DNA of 64,000 nucleotides from Cercis canadensis. Its lineage: Eukaryota; Streptophyta; Magnoliopsida; Fabales; Fabaceae. Position 1 is the stretch's first letter, and each line of letters starts with the position of its first letter. This document shows positions 50,122-59,489 of this stretch, piece after piece. The stretch is from assembly GCA_003255065.1 (NCBI GenBank), contig QAOA01005271.1:2469014-2533013 (forward strand), given 5' to 3'. The translations under genes and the position numbers were made by a program. The notes beneath the pieces are model-generated. The model saw only the letters and a program-made list of their open reading frames with translations, ran no database searches and was not told where the DNA came from.

Positions 50122-51363
50122 GGGAGGCCAGCCTATCTAGCCCAAGTTTGTTTATCTCATGGGTCGCACTCTTCGATAATATAGTTAACATAGGCGTTAT
50201 AACGCCAATCTTTGAAGTGCAAATACGCTATCCTATTCTTAGGCTTTCTTTTGGGCTAATGATCCTATTCTTAGGCTTAATGGTTGGTTGGGGGTTCTAA
50301 TTAATCAAGTATTGTTGGCTATCATGTATTGGATTAACTAACATAAGCCGTCTGACTATTATTATTTTCTTATTTTTAAAGTAAATATTTTTATTTTTCA
50401 AATACAAAATACAAAAATTAATTAAAAATAATAAAATGAAAAAAAATCAATCTTGCCCATTTAGTAATCAAGACTATAATTGTGTCAAGCTAAAAAAAAC
50501 CTAATTTTTAAATAAGCATCAACTAACTTGATTTTATATGGGCCAAGCTCAAATTTTAAATAAGTTTAATCCAAAATTGATAATGTTAGAATTAATTGTC
50601 TAGAGCTAGATACACTACATAATATCCAAAGATTGAGTTCAGATACGAATCAGATTAAGCTGGAATTAGATTTACAATTGGCTAAAGAAGACATGCATCA
50701 GCATTTAAAGGAACCCATACCCAATGGACCCAAACTGAATGAACCCAAGCCCAATGCTGAACCCGATCCATCAAGTGATGGAATTCACTCACGAGTTGGT
50801 CAAAAGGGCAAGAAGAACTCTCGGATGGTTGCAAGACTTTGCAAGGAAGCTTGGGGAAATCAGTTAAACAACTCAGGTTTGCTGATTGGTGGATTTGGAA
50901 TATAAGGAAAGGAATAGAGAGAGGAAGGGGGACGGTTATCAGCTATATTCTTCATTCAGCTTTCATTATGCTTACTGGTTTTTGTCATTCTGCTCTGTAT
51001 ACGTTTTTGCACTTTTTCCTCTTCCCTGTATTTCATCTTTCTCTTTTGGAAACTAATGAAGACACTGGATTATTTCTAGAACTAGTTGTATTCTTACCAA
51101 GTTCATTCTTGAATAATTAATTTCGTATTTCCAAATTTCTTTTTCTTGATGTATTGATATTTTGTCAAATTGACTTAAGGCATTCTAGGATATATCTTGG
51201 TCTCTTGGATGTTTTTGTTAAATTGGTATGGTTAAAAAAATTAATCGTGATAGTATGTATACTTTTTTTATATATATATTTTTTACTTAACATTAGCATA
51301 AAATCATTTTAAAAGTAACATTTTACATGGTTGTTAGACAAATGCTTATTTTTTTTTTTTTTT
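50122..51363. other. Intergenic region with a possible retroelement relic
   Basis: AT-rich DNA, then from about 50630 to 51120 a degenerate stretch with a 90-residue open frame (polar, Pro/Lys-rich, with QKGKKNSRMVARLCKEAWGN) followed by T-rich sequence that looks like a retroelement terminal region. I cannot decide between an LTR-element and a LINE relic. It is broken and old, and no paired terminal repeats were found. Confidence 0.3.
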
Positions 51364-51674
51364 AGTAAAACCCATTTTCAATCTTTGAAAAATGCATTCA
51401 CTGACAAATTGGTCCTCCAAAAATTTTCGGTGATAAATTAGTCCTCTATTAGGGTTTGTTAGTCAAATTTAACGGACTTTGCCGCGTGGCACTTAACGTG
51501 CTAACGTGACCGTTAGTTGCTGAAGTGACATGCTGACATGGCAGATGGACCATGTGCTTGGGTGGCTAAGTAAAACGGCGTCGTCTTCTCTTTCTCTTTG
51601 TAACTCCCTCATTCTTTCCATGGCACTCTGCAATTTCTTCACCCTCTTCTTCTTCTTCCTCCTCTTCGTCCTCC

Positions 51675-52058
51675 ATGGCACTTTGCTCTGAATACCCACT
51701 TTTCGATGACTTCTGCCCCTACTTAGCCAACCATGGCCTGGGCCAGAAGACCTATAACCGCTCTTACAGTTGGTACCGCACAGACACTTTGATGCTTGAA
51801 CTCATCTTCCATCAACAAATGCTCGAGTACCCACGCCTCGTAGAAGATCCCAATTTTGCCGACGTCGTTTACCTCCCCTACTATGCTACCCTTGATGCCC
51901 TGCAATACCTCTATGGCCTTGAAGTTAACTCCAGCACAGAGCATGGGCTCAAATTGTTTGAGTTTCTACAAAAGGACGAACCCAGAATTTGAAAACGGCA
52001 TCTAGGTCATGGCCATTTCTTGGTTATGATTACACCTGCATTTTCCCAGAATCCATCA
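51675..52058 (+). pseudogene. GT47 exostosin-family glycosyltransferase fragment captured in the Pack-MULE
   Basis: The frame reads DFCPYLANHGLGQKTYNRSY, SWYRTDTLMLELIFHQQMLE and ADVVYLPYYATLDALQYLYG, which match the exostosin (GT47) domain of plant xyloglucan galactosyltransferase-like proteins. The open part ends at 51992 where the expected Trp of EPRIW is a TGA. The homology continues in the same frame as KRHLGHGHFLVM to about 52058, where the family has GHDHF(L/I)VMARPAWDFSQ. It is a partial coding copy, about 120 of some 450 residues, lacking the C-terminal catalytic half. Confidence 0.75.
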
Positions 52059-52351
52059 CCTACTTTTGTGTCTGTTATGGAGATGCCTTGGTTCTTGGCG
52101 ATGTCGGTGATGTCATAGGAGCTGATGAGGTAGGCTCTCTCGTTGATTACGGCGACGACTTGCATGGCTTTGGCTGGACCGCCCATTTGGGTTTGTCTTA
52201 AGACGCGAGTTTCGGCGGCTTGCATGGTGGCTGCGTCGTGGGGTGAAATGGGTTTGGATGCTAGCTCACAGGAGACGTTGAAAACGTCGCCATATTTGAT
52301 GGGTTCTAGCTCAGTTTGAAGTTGAGGCATGTGGGGCTGACCATCACTCAT
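52007..52351 (-). pseudogene. Seed maturation protein (SMP/LEA) fragment captured in the Pack-MULE
   Basis: The minus-strand frame from an ATG at 52349-52351 reads IKYGDVFNVSCELASKPISP, then DAATMQAAETRVLRQTQMGG and DITDIAKNQGISITDTKV, matching the first SMP domain and part of the second in plant seed maturation (LEA_5/SMP) proteins, which normally have about 260 residues. The frame stays open for 114 codons, but its last ~17 codons are antisense to the GT47 fragment, so the ORF is a chimera. The start is plausible because the SMP N-terminus MSxxQP is kept. Confidence 0.7.
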
Positions 52352-52375
52352 ATTTGCAGTTGAAAATGGTGGTTT

Positions 52376-52544
52376 GTCCACTACGACATAAAGCTTGAAA
52401 ACATTCTTGTGTTTGGCAATGATGATGTGAAAATTGCAGACTTTGGACTTGCAAAGAAAACAAGAGAAAAACAGAGCAACTGTGAATGCAGGGGCTCTTG
52501 GCTGCGCAATAGTGGAGATGGTGACAGAGAAACCTGCTACTAAG
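52376..52544 (+). pseudogene. MAPKKK-like protein kinase fragment captured in the Pack-MULE
   Basis: The frame from 52376 reads VHYDIKLENILVFGNDDVKI then ADFGLAKKTREKQSNCECRG: the catalytic loop (H-x-D-I-K-x-x-N) and DFG motif of a protein kinase of the plant MAPKKK17/18/20-like group. From 52494, in another frame, it resumes as ALGCAIVEMVTEKPAT, the subdomain IX helix. The activation segment with the APE-like motif between them is deleted. Only some 55 residues of the kinase domain remain, so it cannot be an active kinase. Confidence 0.72.
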
Positions 52545-52562
52545 TAAAACGACGTCGTTTTA
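52545..52562. promoter_or_regulatory. 18-bp perfect palindrome at the inner edge of the right TIR
   Basis: TAAAACGACGTCGTTTTA is its own reverse complement. The core GACGTC is a C-box/CRE-type bZIP site. The left TIR carries a related but imperfect TAAAACGGCGTCGTCTT at 51571-51587. It may serve as a promoter element or protein-binding site of the transposon. Confidence 0.5.
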
Positions 52563-52801
52563 CCTGTGCCACACAAGCAGCCAGTCGGATGCCTCGTCAG
52601 CATGCCACTTTAACAACTAACGGCCACGTCAGCACGTTAAGTACCACGTGGCAAAGTCTGTTAAATCTGACTAACAAACCCTAACAAATGACTAATTTGT
52701 CAACAAAAATAATAATTCAATGACCAATTTGTCACCAAAAATTTTTGGAGGACAAATTTGTCAATGGATGTATTTTTCAGGGACTAAAAATGGGTTTTAC
52801 T

Positions 52802-55800
52802 CTTTTTTCTTTTATAAAAAAATACGACTAACCTACTTTAATTACAATGCTTTTATTACAACTTTAAAGGTTAGTTCTCAGAACAATGTATATAGTTGGT
52901 GATTAAGCTACTAAATAGGATTGAACGTTGGACATACCATATGGATTGTGGAATGTGATTTATTAATGGCAAGCTCTTTCCAATGCTTTTTATTCTCGGC
53001 ATTTTATTAATGGATGCGTCAAAGTTCAATATAGATTATAGAATAACACAAGTTGTTCTTTGATAAACGATCATTCAAAGGTTCTTAATTAATCAAAATC
53101 ATATGGTTCCCTTTCCCACATTTCAGGACCTTTTGAAGTTGAAGGGAACCTTTTCATCCAACACATTCAAAATTCCTTTGACAAATTACAACAAGAACAT
53201 GCAACAAAAAATAAAAAAATAAAAGAAGAAGAAACCTCTCAGTCCTTTCTCCTTGAAGAATCCATGTTTGATGACAGCTTGATATAACACAAGACATACA
53301 CCCATGGCTCATGTTCTGTATCCCTTTTTATCCATTTTGTCGCCTTTTAACATTTGACACAACGTTCACCGTTCATGCATGGTTCCTCAGCTCAGTATCT
53401 GATTCTTCTTTCTTTCACATTTAATTTAGAACAAAATATAAACCAACGGCTGCAATGAAAAACAAAAGACAAAAGACAAAAGCCTTATAGTACGTAGTGG
53501 TAAAACCGTAAGGACACGATATAAGGGCCCTCACTCGTTAACTCTTCGGACTTTGAAGGAACCAAATATTTTGATTCTCATTTCGGCAAAAGATAACCAT
53601 TTCTTTAGATAAAAATAAATCAACAAATCATATTTTGAGGGCACCCAATATTCATCTGGTGTTGGTTCGGTCTAAGATCCTGATAGATATCCAAAACTAC
53701 CAATTGTAAATAAGCAAAGCCGGCTCCGTTGAAATTATTGACACTGCACTACACACGGTGCTTTTGTTTTTGAAAGTACGGCAAAAGGAATGGTAGGACG
53801 ATTTTGTTGGGAGAGCCAAGCCAAAACAATGTCACATATCCATTACATTTAGTTTTGGTGGGACATGTTATATGCCTCAATGGGGAACCATTAGAATAAA
53901 AATCTTTGCATTGATCTCCAAGCAAAGAAAGTGACAGAGAGAGAGAAGAAAATGACTTGTAACCCAGCTAGTGTCCTTGTTTGTTGTTTAGCATGTCATT
54001 ATATGGCTATGCTTCTACGTGTTTTCCCCATTCAACATATATACTTTGTATTTAAACACACAAGAAAGAGGACTCGTTTCAGTTGCAGTACTCAATAATA
54101 ATTACAAAAGTCACATTCTTGCAGGAGAGCTTCAAAACTGTAGAAGCTCGTGTTCAATTTCAATGTCAATGCTTATACTATTCCAACCTTTGTTCCTATC
54201 CTTGCCACGCAAATTTCTATTCTGTATTTGTTTTCAGAAACATTAATTCAAACACGTTATCTGCATTGACCAAATCAAGCCAATATAGACACGCATGCAG
54301 TTGAAAAATATATAAAAATGCTTTATAGCTCAGGCTTTATAAATTCCCGAGTGCATTCGTGGCATTTTTCATATTCATAAACAAAAGAAAAGTTACTCAC
54401 ATTTGACTGAGTAGCTCGCCACGCAGTTTTTTGACAATGAATGTGGATTCACTTTGTTTGTATTTATCTTAGTAGTTGAATTCAAGAGCTACCTTGTATG
54501 CTCGTATACATTGTTTTGTTCACACAATTTGTATTTTATTTTTATTAATTTCTGCTCATGTTTTTCTTCTTTATTTTCGTGAGTTTTCATTAGAAAGAGC
54601 CAGGCAAAACTACAAAACCTGCCGAATTTAAAGTACAACATTGTTTTCTTTCTAAATTATTTTGACTGCGAATGTCTGCATGTTCCGGCCATTTGGAGAA
54701 ACAAGAGGATAAAGCCAAGTTCCTTCATAAAGTGACAATAATAATGGATGAGAATTTTGTATTCTTCTTCTCAAATTTATTATATACCTTTTCTCCATGA
54801 ATCAATTAAGAGTAGTGTTATTTCCAATGAAATACAAGTACAAAATAATAATGTTGTAGCTAGCCTCAAGAACGACCACGCAACAAATAAATTTAACTAA
54901 TGGCTTCAAGATTTTTTTGGGCCACCTCCTATTCCACCTTGGAATTTGTGTGAGATATTGTAATAAACAATGCTTAAAGAATATTAATTAAAAAAAGATT
55001 GACTAAACCTCTGAATAAGGAGAGACGCGTCAAATCTGGAATATTGAAAAGTCAAATCAGAAACAAAGTTGTGATTGTCCTTCTTTTTTTTTCTTTTTTT
55101 TTTTAAAAAAAATTTTTAGACCTCGCACGCTCTGAACGTTTAATATTTATGCAGGACTAATTTGCATTTTATATTTTTATAATAAAAATTAGGATTTTTT
55201 TTTTCAAAAAATAATGCATATAGATATGATTTATTAATGCAATTACTGCTTTTATTATTATTATTAGTACTAATCCTGTGCCGATGCGCGAGCCGGTGGG
55301 TGCCGAGGTGTAGGATCTAGGTAACAAGATGTTAAATAAATTTTATGTGATCATAGAAGTATAAATAATATAAATTTATGGTATGTAATATATCAATTGT
55401 GGATTTTATTTGTTGATTCATAGATTCAATATATTAAAAGTATTAATCATGAATCTATAAAAAATTTAAAAAATGCATTAAACTAATAGAAATTGAGATA
55501 ATATTATACTGAAATTAGCTATGGTATATGGTTGGGGCTCGGGCAGTTGATGTCTTTATCTAAGTCTATAAAAACTTGTCATGATCTTGGAAATGCAACA
55601 TTTGTATAATTAGAATGCGTAAAAATAAATCTTTTTAGTTTATGTGTTTATTTATAGATATTATATGTTCTAATTTATGTCATACATCTTCCTGTGATTT
55701 TATGAAACACATATTTGAAGACTACATTTGTGGTGCTTGTTATGAATCTCCCCTTTGCATCAATTGTCAAAACTTTAAGACCGCTCCTTGTTCGAATACT

Positions 55801-57825
55801 TGAAAAAATTACATAAAATTGTCTATAACTGAAGACTGATTTTGGTAGATATAACCTAATGTGTGATTTTCATGACTCTTATTTATTGTCATGGCAAAAC
55901 AAACCTATAAAAAAATTGTATTTTCTGTAGTCTAAAAGATATATACTTATCAGAGGATGTCAGATTCATCATTTGAATAAAAATATTTTCTCTTATATTA
56001 CTATCAGAAATAATTTTTTCCTCGATTACATATATTTCAAGTTTAGTGATTATCAGTCTCGTTCTATTGCATAATTTATTTCGTTGATCTATATTCCTTA
56101 ATAACATGATAGTTATGCACCGTTTCAGTACTAACTTATGGTTTGAAAGACTAGATAAAATGATAGCAAACTTGTGCTCTTACCAAACTTATGCTAAACC
56201 TCTCTACCAACCCATGAGTATAGAAATTCCAAACACCACGTGTAGAGATGGAAGAAAATAGTCCTCTTCCATTTCGATCGTCATGTTACTTCTTGATTTT
56301 ATGCCCCAAAAGCAGAAAAAAAAAGTAAAGGAGGTGAAAAAGAAAATTATTAAAGTAGGATTTTTTTCTCAAAAAGTTTTAAAGTTTATTTGTATTCATC
56401 TAAGAAAAGCTTGACTTTTTAATAGTCGTAGCTAGAGGCATATTTGTACATGTAAACTTTTCTAAAGTTATATTCATTTCATGTAAAATTTGAAAGGATG
56501 TTGTTTTTCACATGTGGCCACTTAGGCTAAAGCTCTATTCTTGGCTTCACAATCCGCTAGCCTTTACAACTCAATATCAAAATCAACAAGCAAGCAAATA
56601 TTGTCAACTTTTTTCTCAATGTAAGCGAAGACTTTCTAGTTACTTTTTGTTGCTCAACCCTCCTTTTTCCCTACACAAAATCTGGGGCTTTCTTTAGTTG
56701 CATCCACTACTAATTTCACATAGTTCCCAAAATATCCCTCTAATCCTATCCACTAGAACAGTATTTTAAGAATAGTAAATATTAACGAGATCAATCCAAT
56801 CAGACACCGACACAGTGAACATGTATGTATTAACAAAAATAAAAGGGGTTTCACGAACATTCCATACATCATAGTCTTGTATTTCTAATCTCATATTTTT
56901 ATATAAACCACTATTGCACTAGCTAGACAACAATTATCAATCTTAATCACAAGAACCTAAAGAGGTTTCTCCTATTATAGTGAAAATGTTTTTGGAACTT
57001 TCTCTGCAATGCCAAAGCATGAAACCATCTCAAGTATTAGAAAACGTTTTTTTTTAAAGCTANACGAACATTCCATACATCATAGTCTTGTATTTCTAAT
57101 CTCATATTTTTTATATAAACCACTATTGCACTAGCTAGACAACAATTATCAATCTTAATCACAAGAACCTAAAGAGGTTTCTCCTATTATAGTGAAAATG
57201 TTTTTGGAACTTTCTCTGCAATGCCAAAGCATGAAACCATCTCAAGTATTAGAAAACGTTTTTTTTTAAAGCTATCCATTCCCAATTGGCCAATTTATTA
57301 TTCTTGTTATCTAAGTAGTTCACCAAATATAGCCATTCGTGCTAATGTGATAGATTATCCACAAACCCCATTTTTCTTGAATTACTTATTACCCATGTTC
57401 CCAACATGTCCCATCAAGCTTCTAATTCGAAGTACAAAACCATGGCCAAGCCATGTGCACCCAGGTGTTAACCAACCTCCCAGCTGGCTTCCTAAGCATG
57501 TCAGGGTGTAAAGGTCACAAAAGGGAAATTTATATGAACAAATCATGTTGCCAACCAAACTAGTTATATCAATGTAATATATAATTCATTATTCAAACTA
57601 AAAATGACATGTTTAAATTAGAGGCCAAAGTGTGTTCCCCTGTTTTTCCCTTGTATCTCACATCCCATATCCTCACCATAATTTTTTTTTTAAGATCATC
57701 AAAATACTTGAGAGTACAGTGTATACTGCTCTGTTCATCCTTATTCCTTACACAGCTCTAGCTAGCTCTCTGCAGAGGAAGAAACAGACTGTTAATGAGG
57801 ACTAGTATTCAACGATGTTACTCTA
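52802..57825. other. Long intergenic region with no recognised gene; duplication around an N
   Basis: Five kilobases of AT-rich DNA without a coding region I can support. Small AT-rich low-complexity tracts lie near 55085-55130 and 55205-55270. Around the 'n' at 57063 a ~210-bp sequence is present twice (listed separately). The right end should include the 3' UTR of the AAA-ATPase gene. Confidence 0.5.
56853..57275 (+). repeat. ~210-bp direct duplication flanking a single N (57063)
   Basis: ACGAACATTCCATACATCAT... runs from about 56853 to 57062 and again from 57064 to about 57275, both ending TTTTTTTTAAAGCTA. They differ by one base in a T run. The 'n' lies exactly between, as in the other two large duplications, so an unmerged contig overlap is the simplest reading. 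Confidence 0.92.
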
Positions 57826-59355
57826 TCATTTATTAATCTTCTCTTCATCATCTTCTTCCTTGCAGTTGTCCTCAATCTCAGACTCTTGTTTAGGACTCTC
57901 CAGAGCCCTTTTCTCCTGCTCTTCCTCTTCATCTTCGTCCCCATTTTTCTCCCTCAGAACTCCATTTTTTTCATTCCTCTCTGCTCTGCTCTTGAAGATC
58001 TCTAACAATTCATTCACTGCCTTTTCCTTATGACGCCTGCTCTTAATCAAAACCTCGCTAATGTCAGCTGGGGTCATCTGTGCCTTGTCAATAACCTCCT
58101 CCAATGCATTCACAAGTGATTTCTCCAAGTCACCCTCGTCATATCCCAAATAGTTCTTAAGCAGAATCCTCAAAGCAGGGAAGGAACAGTAACTCATGTA
58201 TATGTGCATATCCATTCTCCCACTTCGCAGCAAAGCAGGGTCAAGCTTCTCAATGTGGTTGGTGGTGAACACGAAAATCCTCTCGCTCCCACAACACGAC
58301 CATAACCCATCCGTGAAATTCAACAAGCCAGAAAGTGTTATTGAATTCCCACCCTCTTCACCACCAACAGAGGCACACCCACCTCGCATTTCTGGAGCAG
58401 CAACACGATCATTCCTCGAACCAGGATTACGGTTCTTCCTATTCGTCAAATTAATTGAGCAATCAATATCCTCAATCACAATGATCGATTTGGAGCTCGT
58501 CTTCATCAGAAGCTTCCTCAGCTCTGAATTATTATGCACCTCAGTCAATTCCAGATCATAAATATCGTAACCCAGAAAATTAGCCATTGCAGCAATCATG
58601 CTGGATTTCCCAGTCCCTGGTGGCCCATAAAGCAGGTACCCTCTCTTCCAAGCTCGCCCTGTCTTCTGATAAAAGGCTTGGCCATTTGCGAAATCTTGCA
58701 GATCTTCCATAATCTCCTTTTTCTTCTCAGGGTCCATGGCTAACGTGTCAAATGTGCTAGGGTGCTTGAAGGGCACCGATTCCCAAGGATGACCTCTTGA
58801 GTCCAAGGACCCACCTCGGGAATTCGTGTACAAAAGCCGGTCTTGATTCTTCCTTCGAATGTCATTGGCTTTCTCCATAATGTAATCCAGGTACGAATTC
58901 AAAATCAAAGCTTTATCCTTTTTCTTGATTCGAAGGGTGAAGCCTCTCTTCTCATCAGGGAGTGGCCGCCATGAAAATGTTTGGGCTTGCCTCTGTGTGA
59001 CCACGTGTTCCCACAGCACATTGATGCCATTGAAAGTGTCGACGATGCTGTCATTATTGGCGAGGCCAAAGGTGAAGCCGCTCGAGTTGAGGGCGCGAGT
59101 GAGGCTGAGGCGGCTGCCGGTGATTGAAACGGAAGAGCTAAGGTAGAGCTGAACGGCGTTATAGAGCTCGTTGGTGTTGACGCCGTCGATTTCAGTGATT
59201 TCGAAGTAGCAGTACGAGGAGAACAAGTGGAAGATCCGGTTGAAGAACTTGACGGAAGCGAAACGGAGCTCCGGTGGGAAAACGGTTTGGAGGAGAGTTT
59301 GGCAGAAAGCAAAGACACCCAAAAGCGACGCCAGAGAAGTCCAATACTCTTTCAT
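57826..59355 (-). CDS. AATP1: AAA-ATPase, BCS1-like/AATP1 type, single exon
   Basis: Membrane-anchored AAA+ ATPase of the plant BCS1-like clade (Arabidopsis At5g57480 type). Family members act at mitochondria or ER and some respond to stress and salicylic acid. The ORF of 509 residues is intronless, as usual for this clade. Residues 1-30 form a hydrophobic anchor (WTSLASLLGVFAFCQTLLQT). The AAA-associated N-domain follows to about 200. Walker A is GPPGTGKS (244-251), Walker B is IIVIED (291-296), sensor 1 is TTNH (364-367), then SGRMDMHI with the arginine finger (about 378-385). The C-terminus is an acidic Glu/Asp/Lys-rich tail. The frame extends 60 codons upstream, but I chose MKEYWTSLAS at 59355 because it matches the family start and a TATA box lies at 59480-59489, inside the longer frame. 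Confidence 0.93.
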   Translation of the reverse strand: MKEYWTSLASLLGVFAFCQTLLQTVFPPELRFASVKFFNRIFHLFSSYCYFEITEIDGVNTNELYNAVQLYLSSSVSITGSRLSLTRALNSSGFTFGLANNDSIVDTFNGINVLWEHVVTQRQAQTFSWRPLPDEKRGFTLRIKKKDKALILNSYLDYIMEKANDIRRKNQDRLLYTNSRGGSLDSRGHPWESVPFKHPSTFDTLAMDPEKKKEIMEDLQDFANGQAFYQKTGRAWKRGYLLYGPPGTGKSSMIAAMANFLGYDIYDLELTEVHNNSELRKLLMKTSSKSIIVIEDIDCSINLTNRKNRNPGSRNDRVAAPEMRGGCASVGGEEGGNSITLSGLLNFTDGLWSCCGSERIFVFTTNHIEKLDPALLRSGRMDMHIYMSYCSFPALRILLKNYLGYDEGDLEKSLVNALEEVIDKAQMTPADISEVLIKSRRHKEKAVNELLEIFKSRAERNEKNGVLREKNGDEDEEEEQEKRALESPKQESEIEDNCKEEDDEEKINK

Positions 59356-59479
59356 TTTTTTCGTGAAGGTTTGCTCCTTTGATCCTTTCTCGTATTTTTT
59401 GTTTGAGTGTTGCAGAAGAAGCAAGTGCAGAAATGGTTTTGGTATGAGAGAGGTGTAATTTAATGAAAATGATCTTGGT

Positions 59480-59489
59480 CTATTTATAG
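59480..59489 (-). promoter_or_regulatory. TATA box of the AAA-ATPase gene
   Basis: CTATAAATAG on the minus strand is a consensus plant TATA box, about 125 bp upstream of the chosen ATG. Transcription should start near 59450, giving a leader of about 95 nt. Confidence 0.65.

Larger units (their letters stand above)
51364..52801. mobile_element. Pack-MULE carrying fragments of three host genes
   Basis: Long terminal inverted repeats bound this 1438-bp element. The left TIR (51364-51586) begins AGTAAAACCCATTTT, and the right TIR (52545-52801), read on the minus strand, begins with the same string. The arms share TGACAAATT, CCTCCAAAAATTTT, TAGGGTTTGTTAGTCA, TACTTAACGTGCT/CACTTAACGTGCT and a TAAAACGRCGTCGT block. 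They align over more than 200 bp at roughly 80% identity by eye, with one ~30-bp indel. No transposase is present. The 958-bp interior is made of a GT47 exostosin fragment (+), an SMP/LEA fragment (-) and a MAPKKK-like kinase fragment (+). This is the known structure of Pack-MULEs. The flanks are T-rich, so the expected 9-bp target duplication cannot be read reliably. Confidence 0.8.

Noticed and set aside
49594-50191. Minus-strand ORFs of 110-116 residues in the SET leader
   Set aside because: They lack a usable ATG leading in frame to the SET exons; the region is better explained as non-coding leader and promoter.
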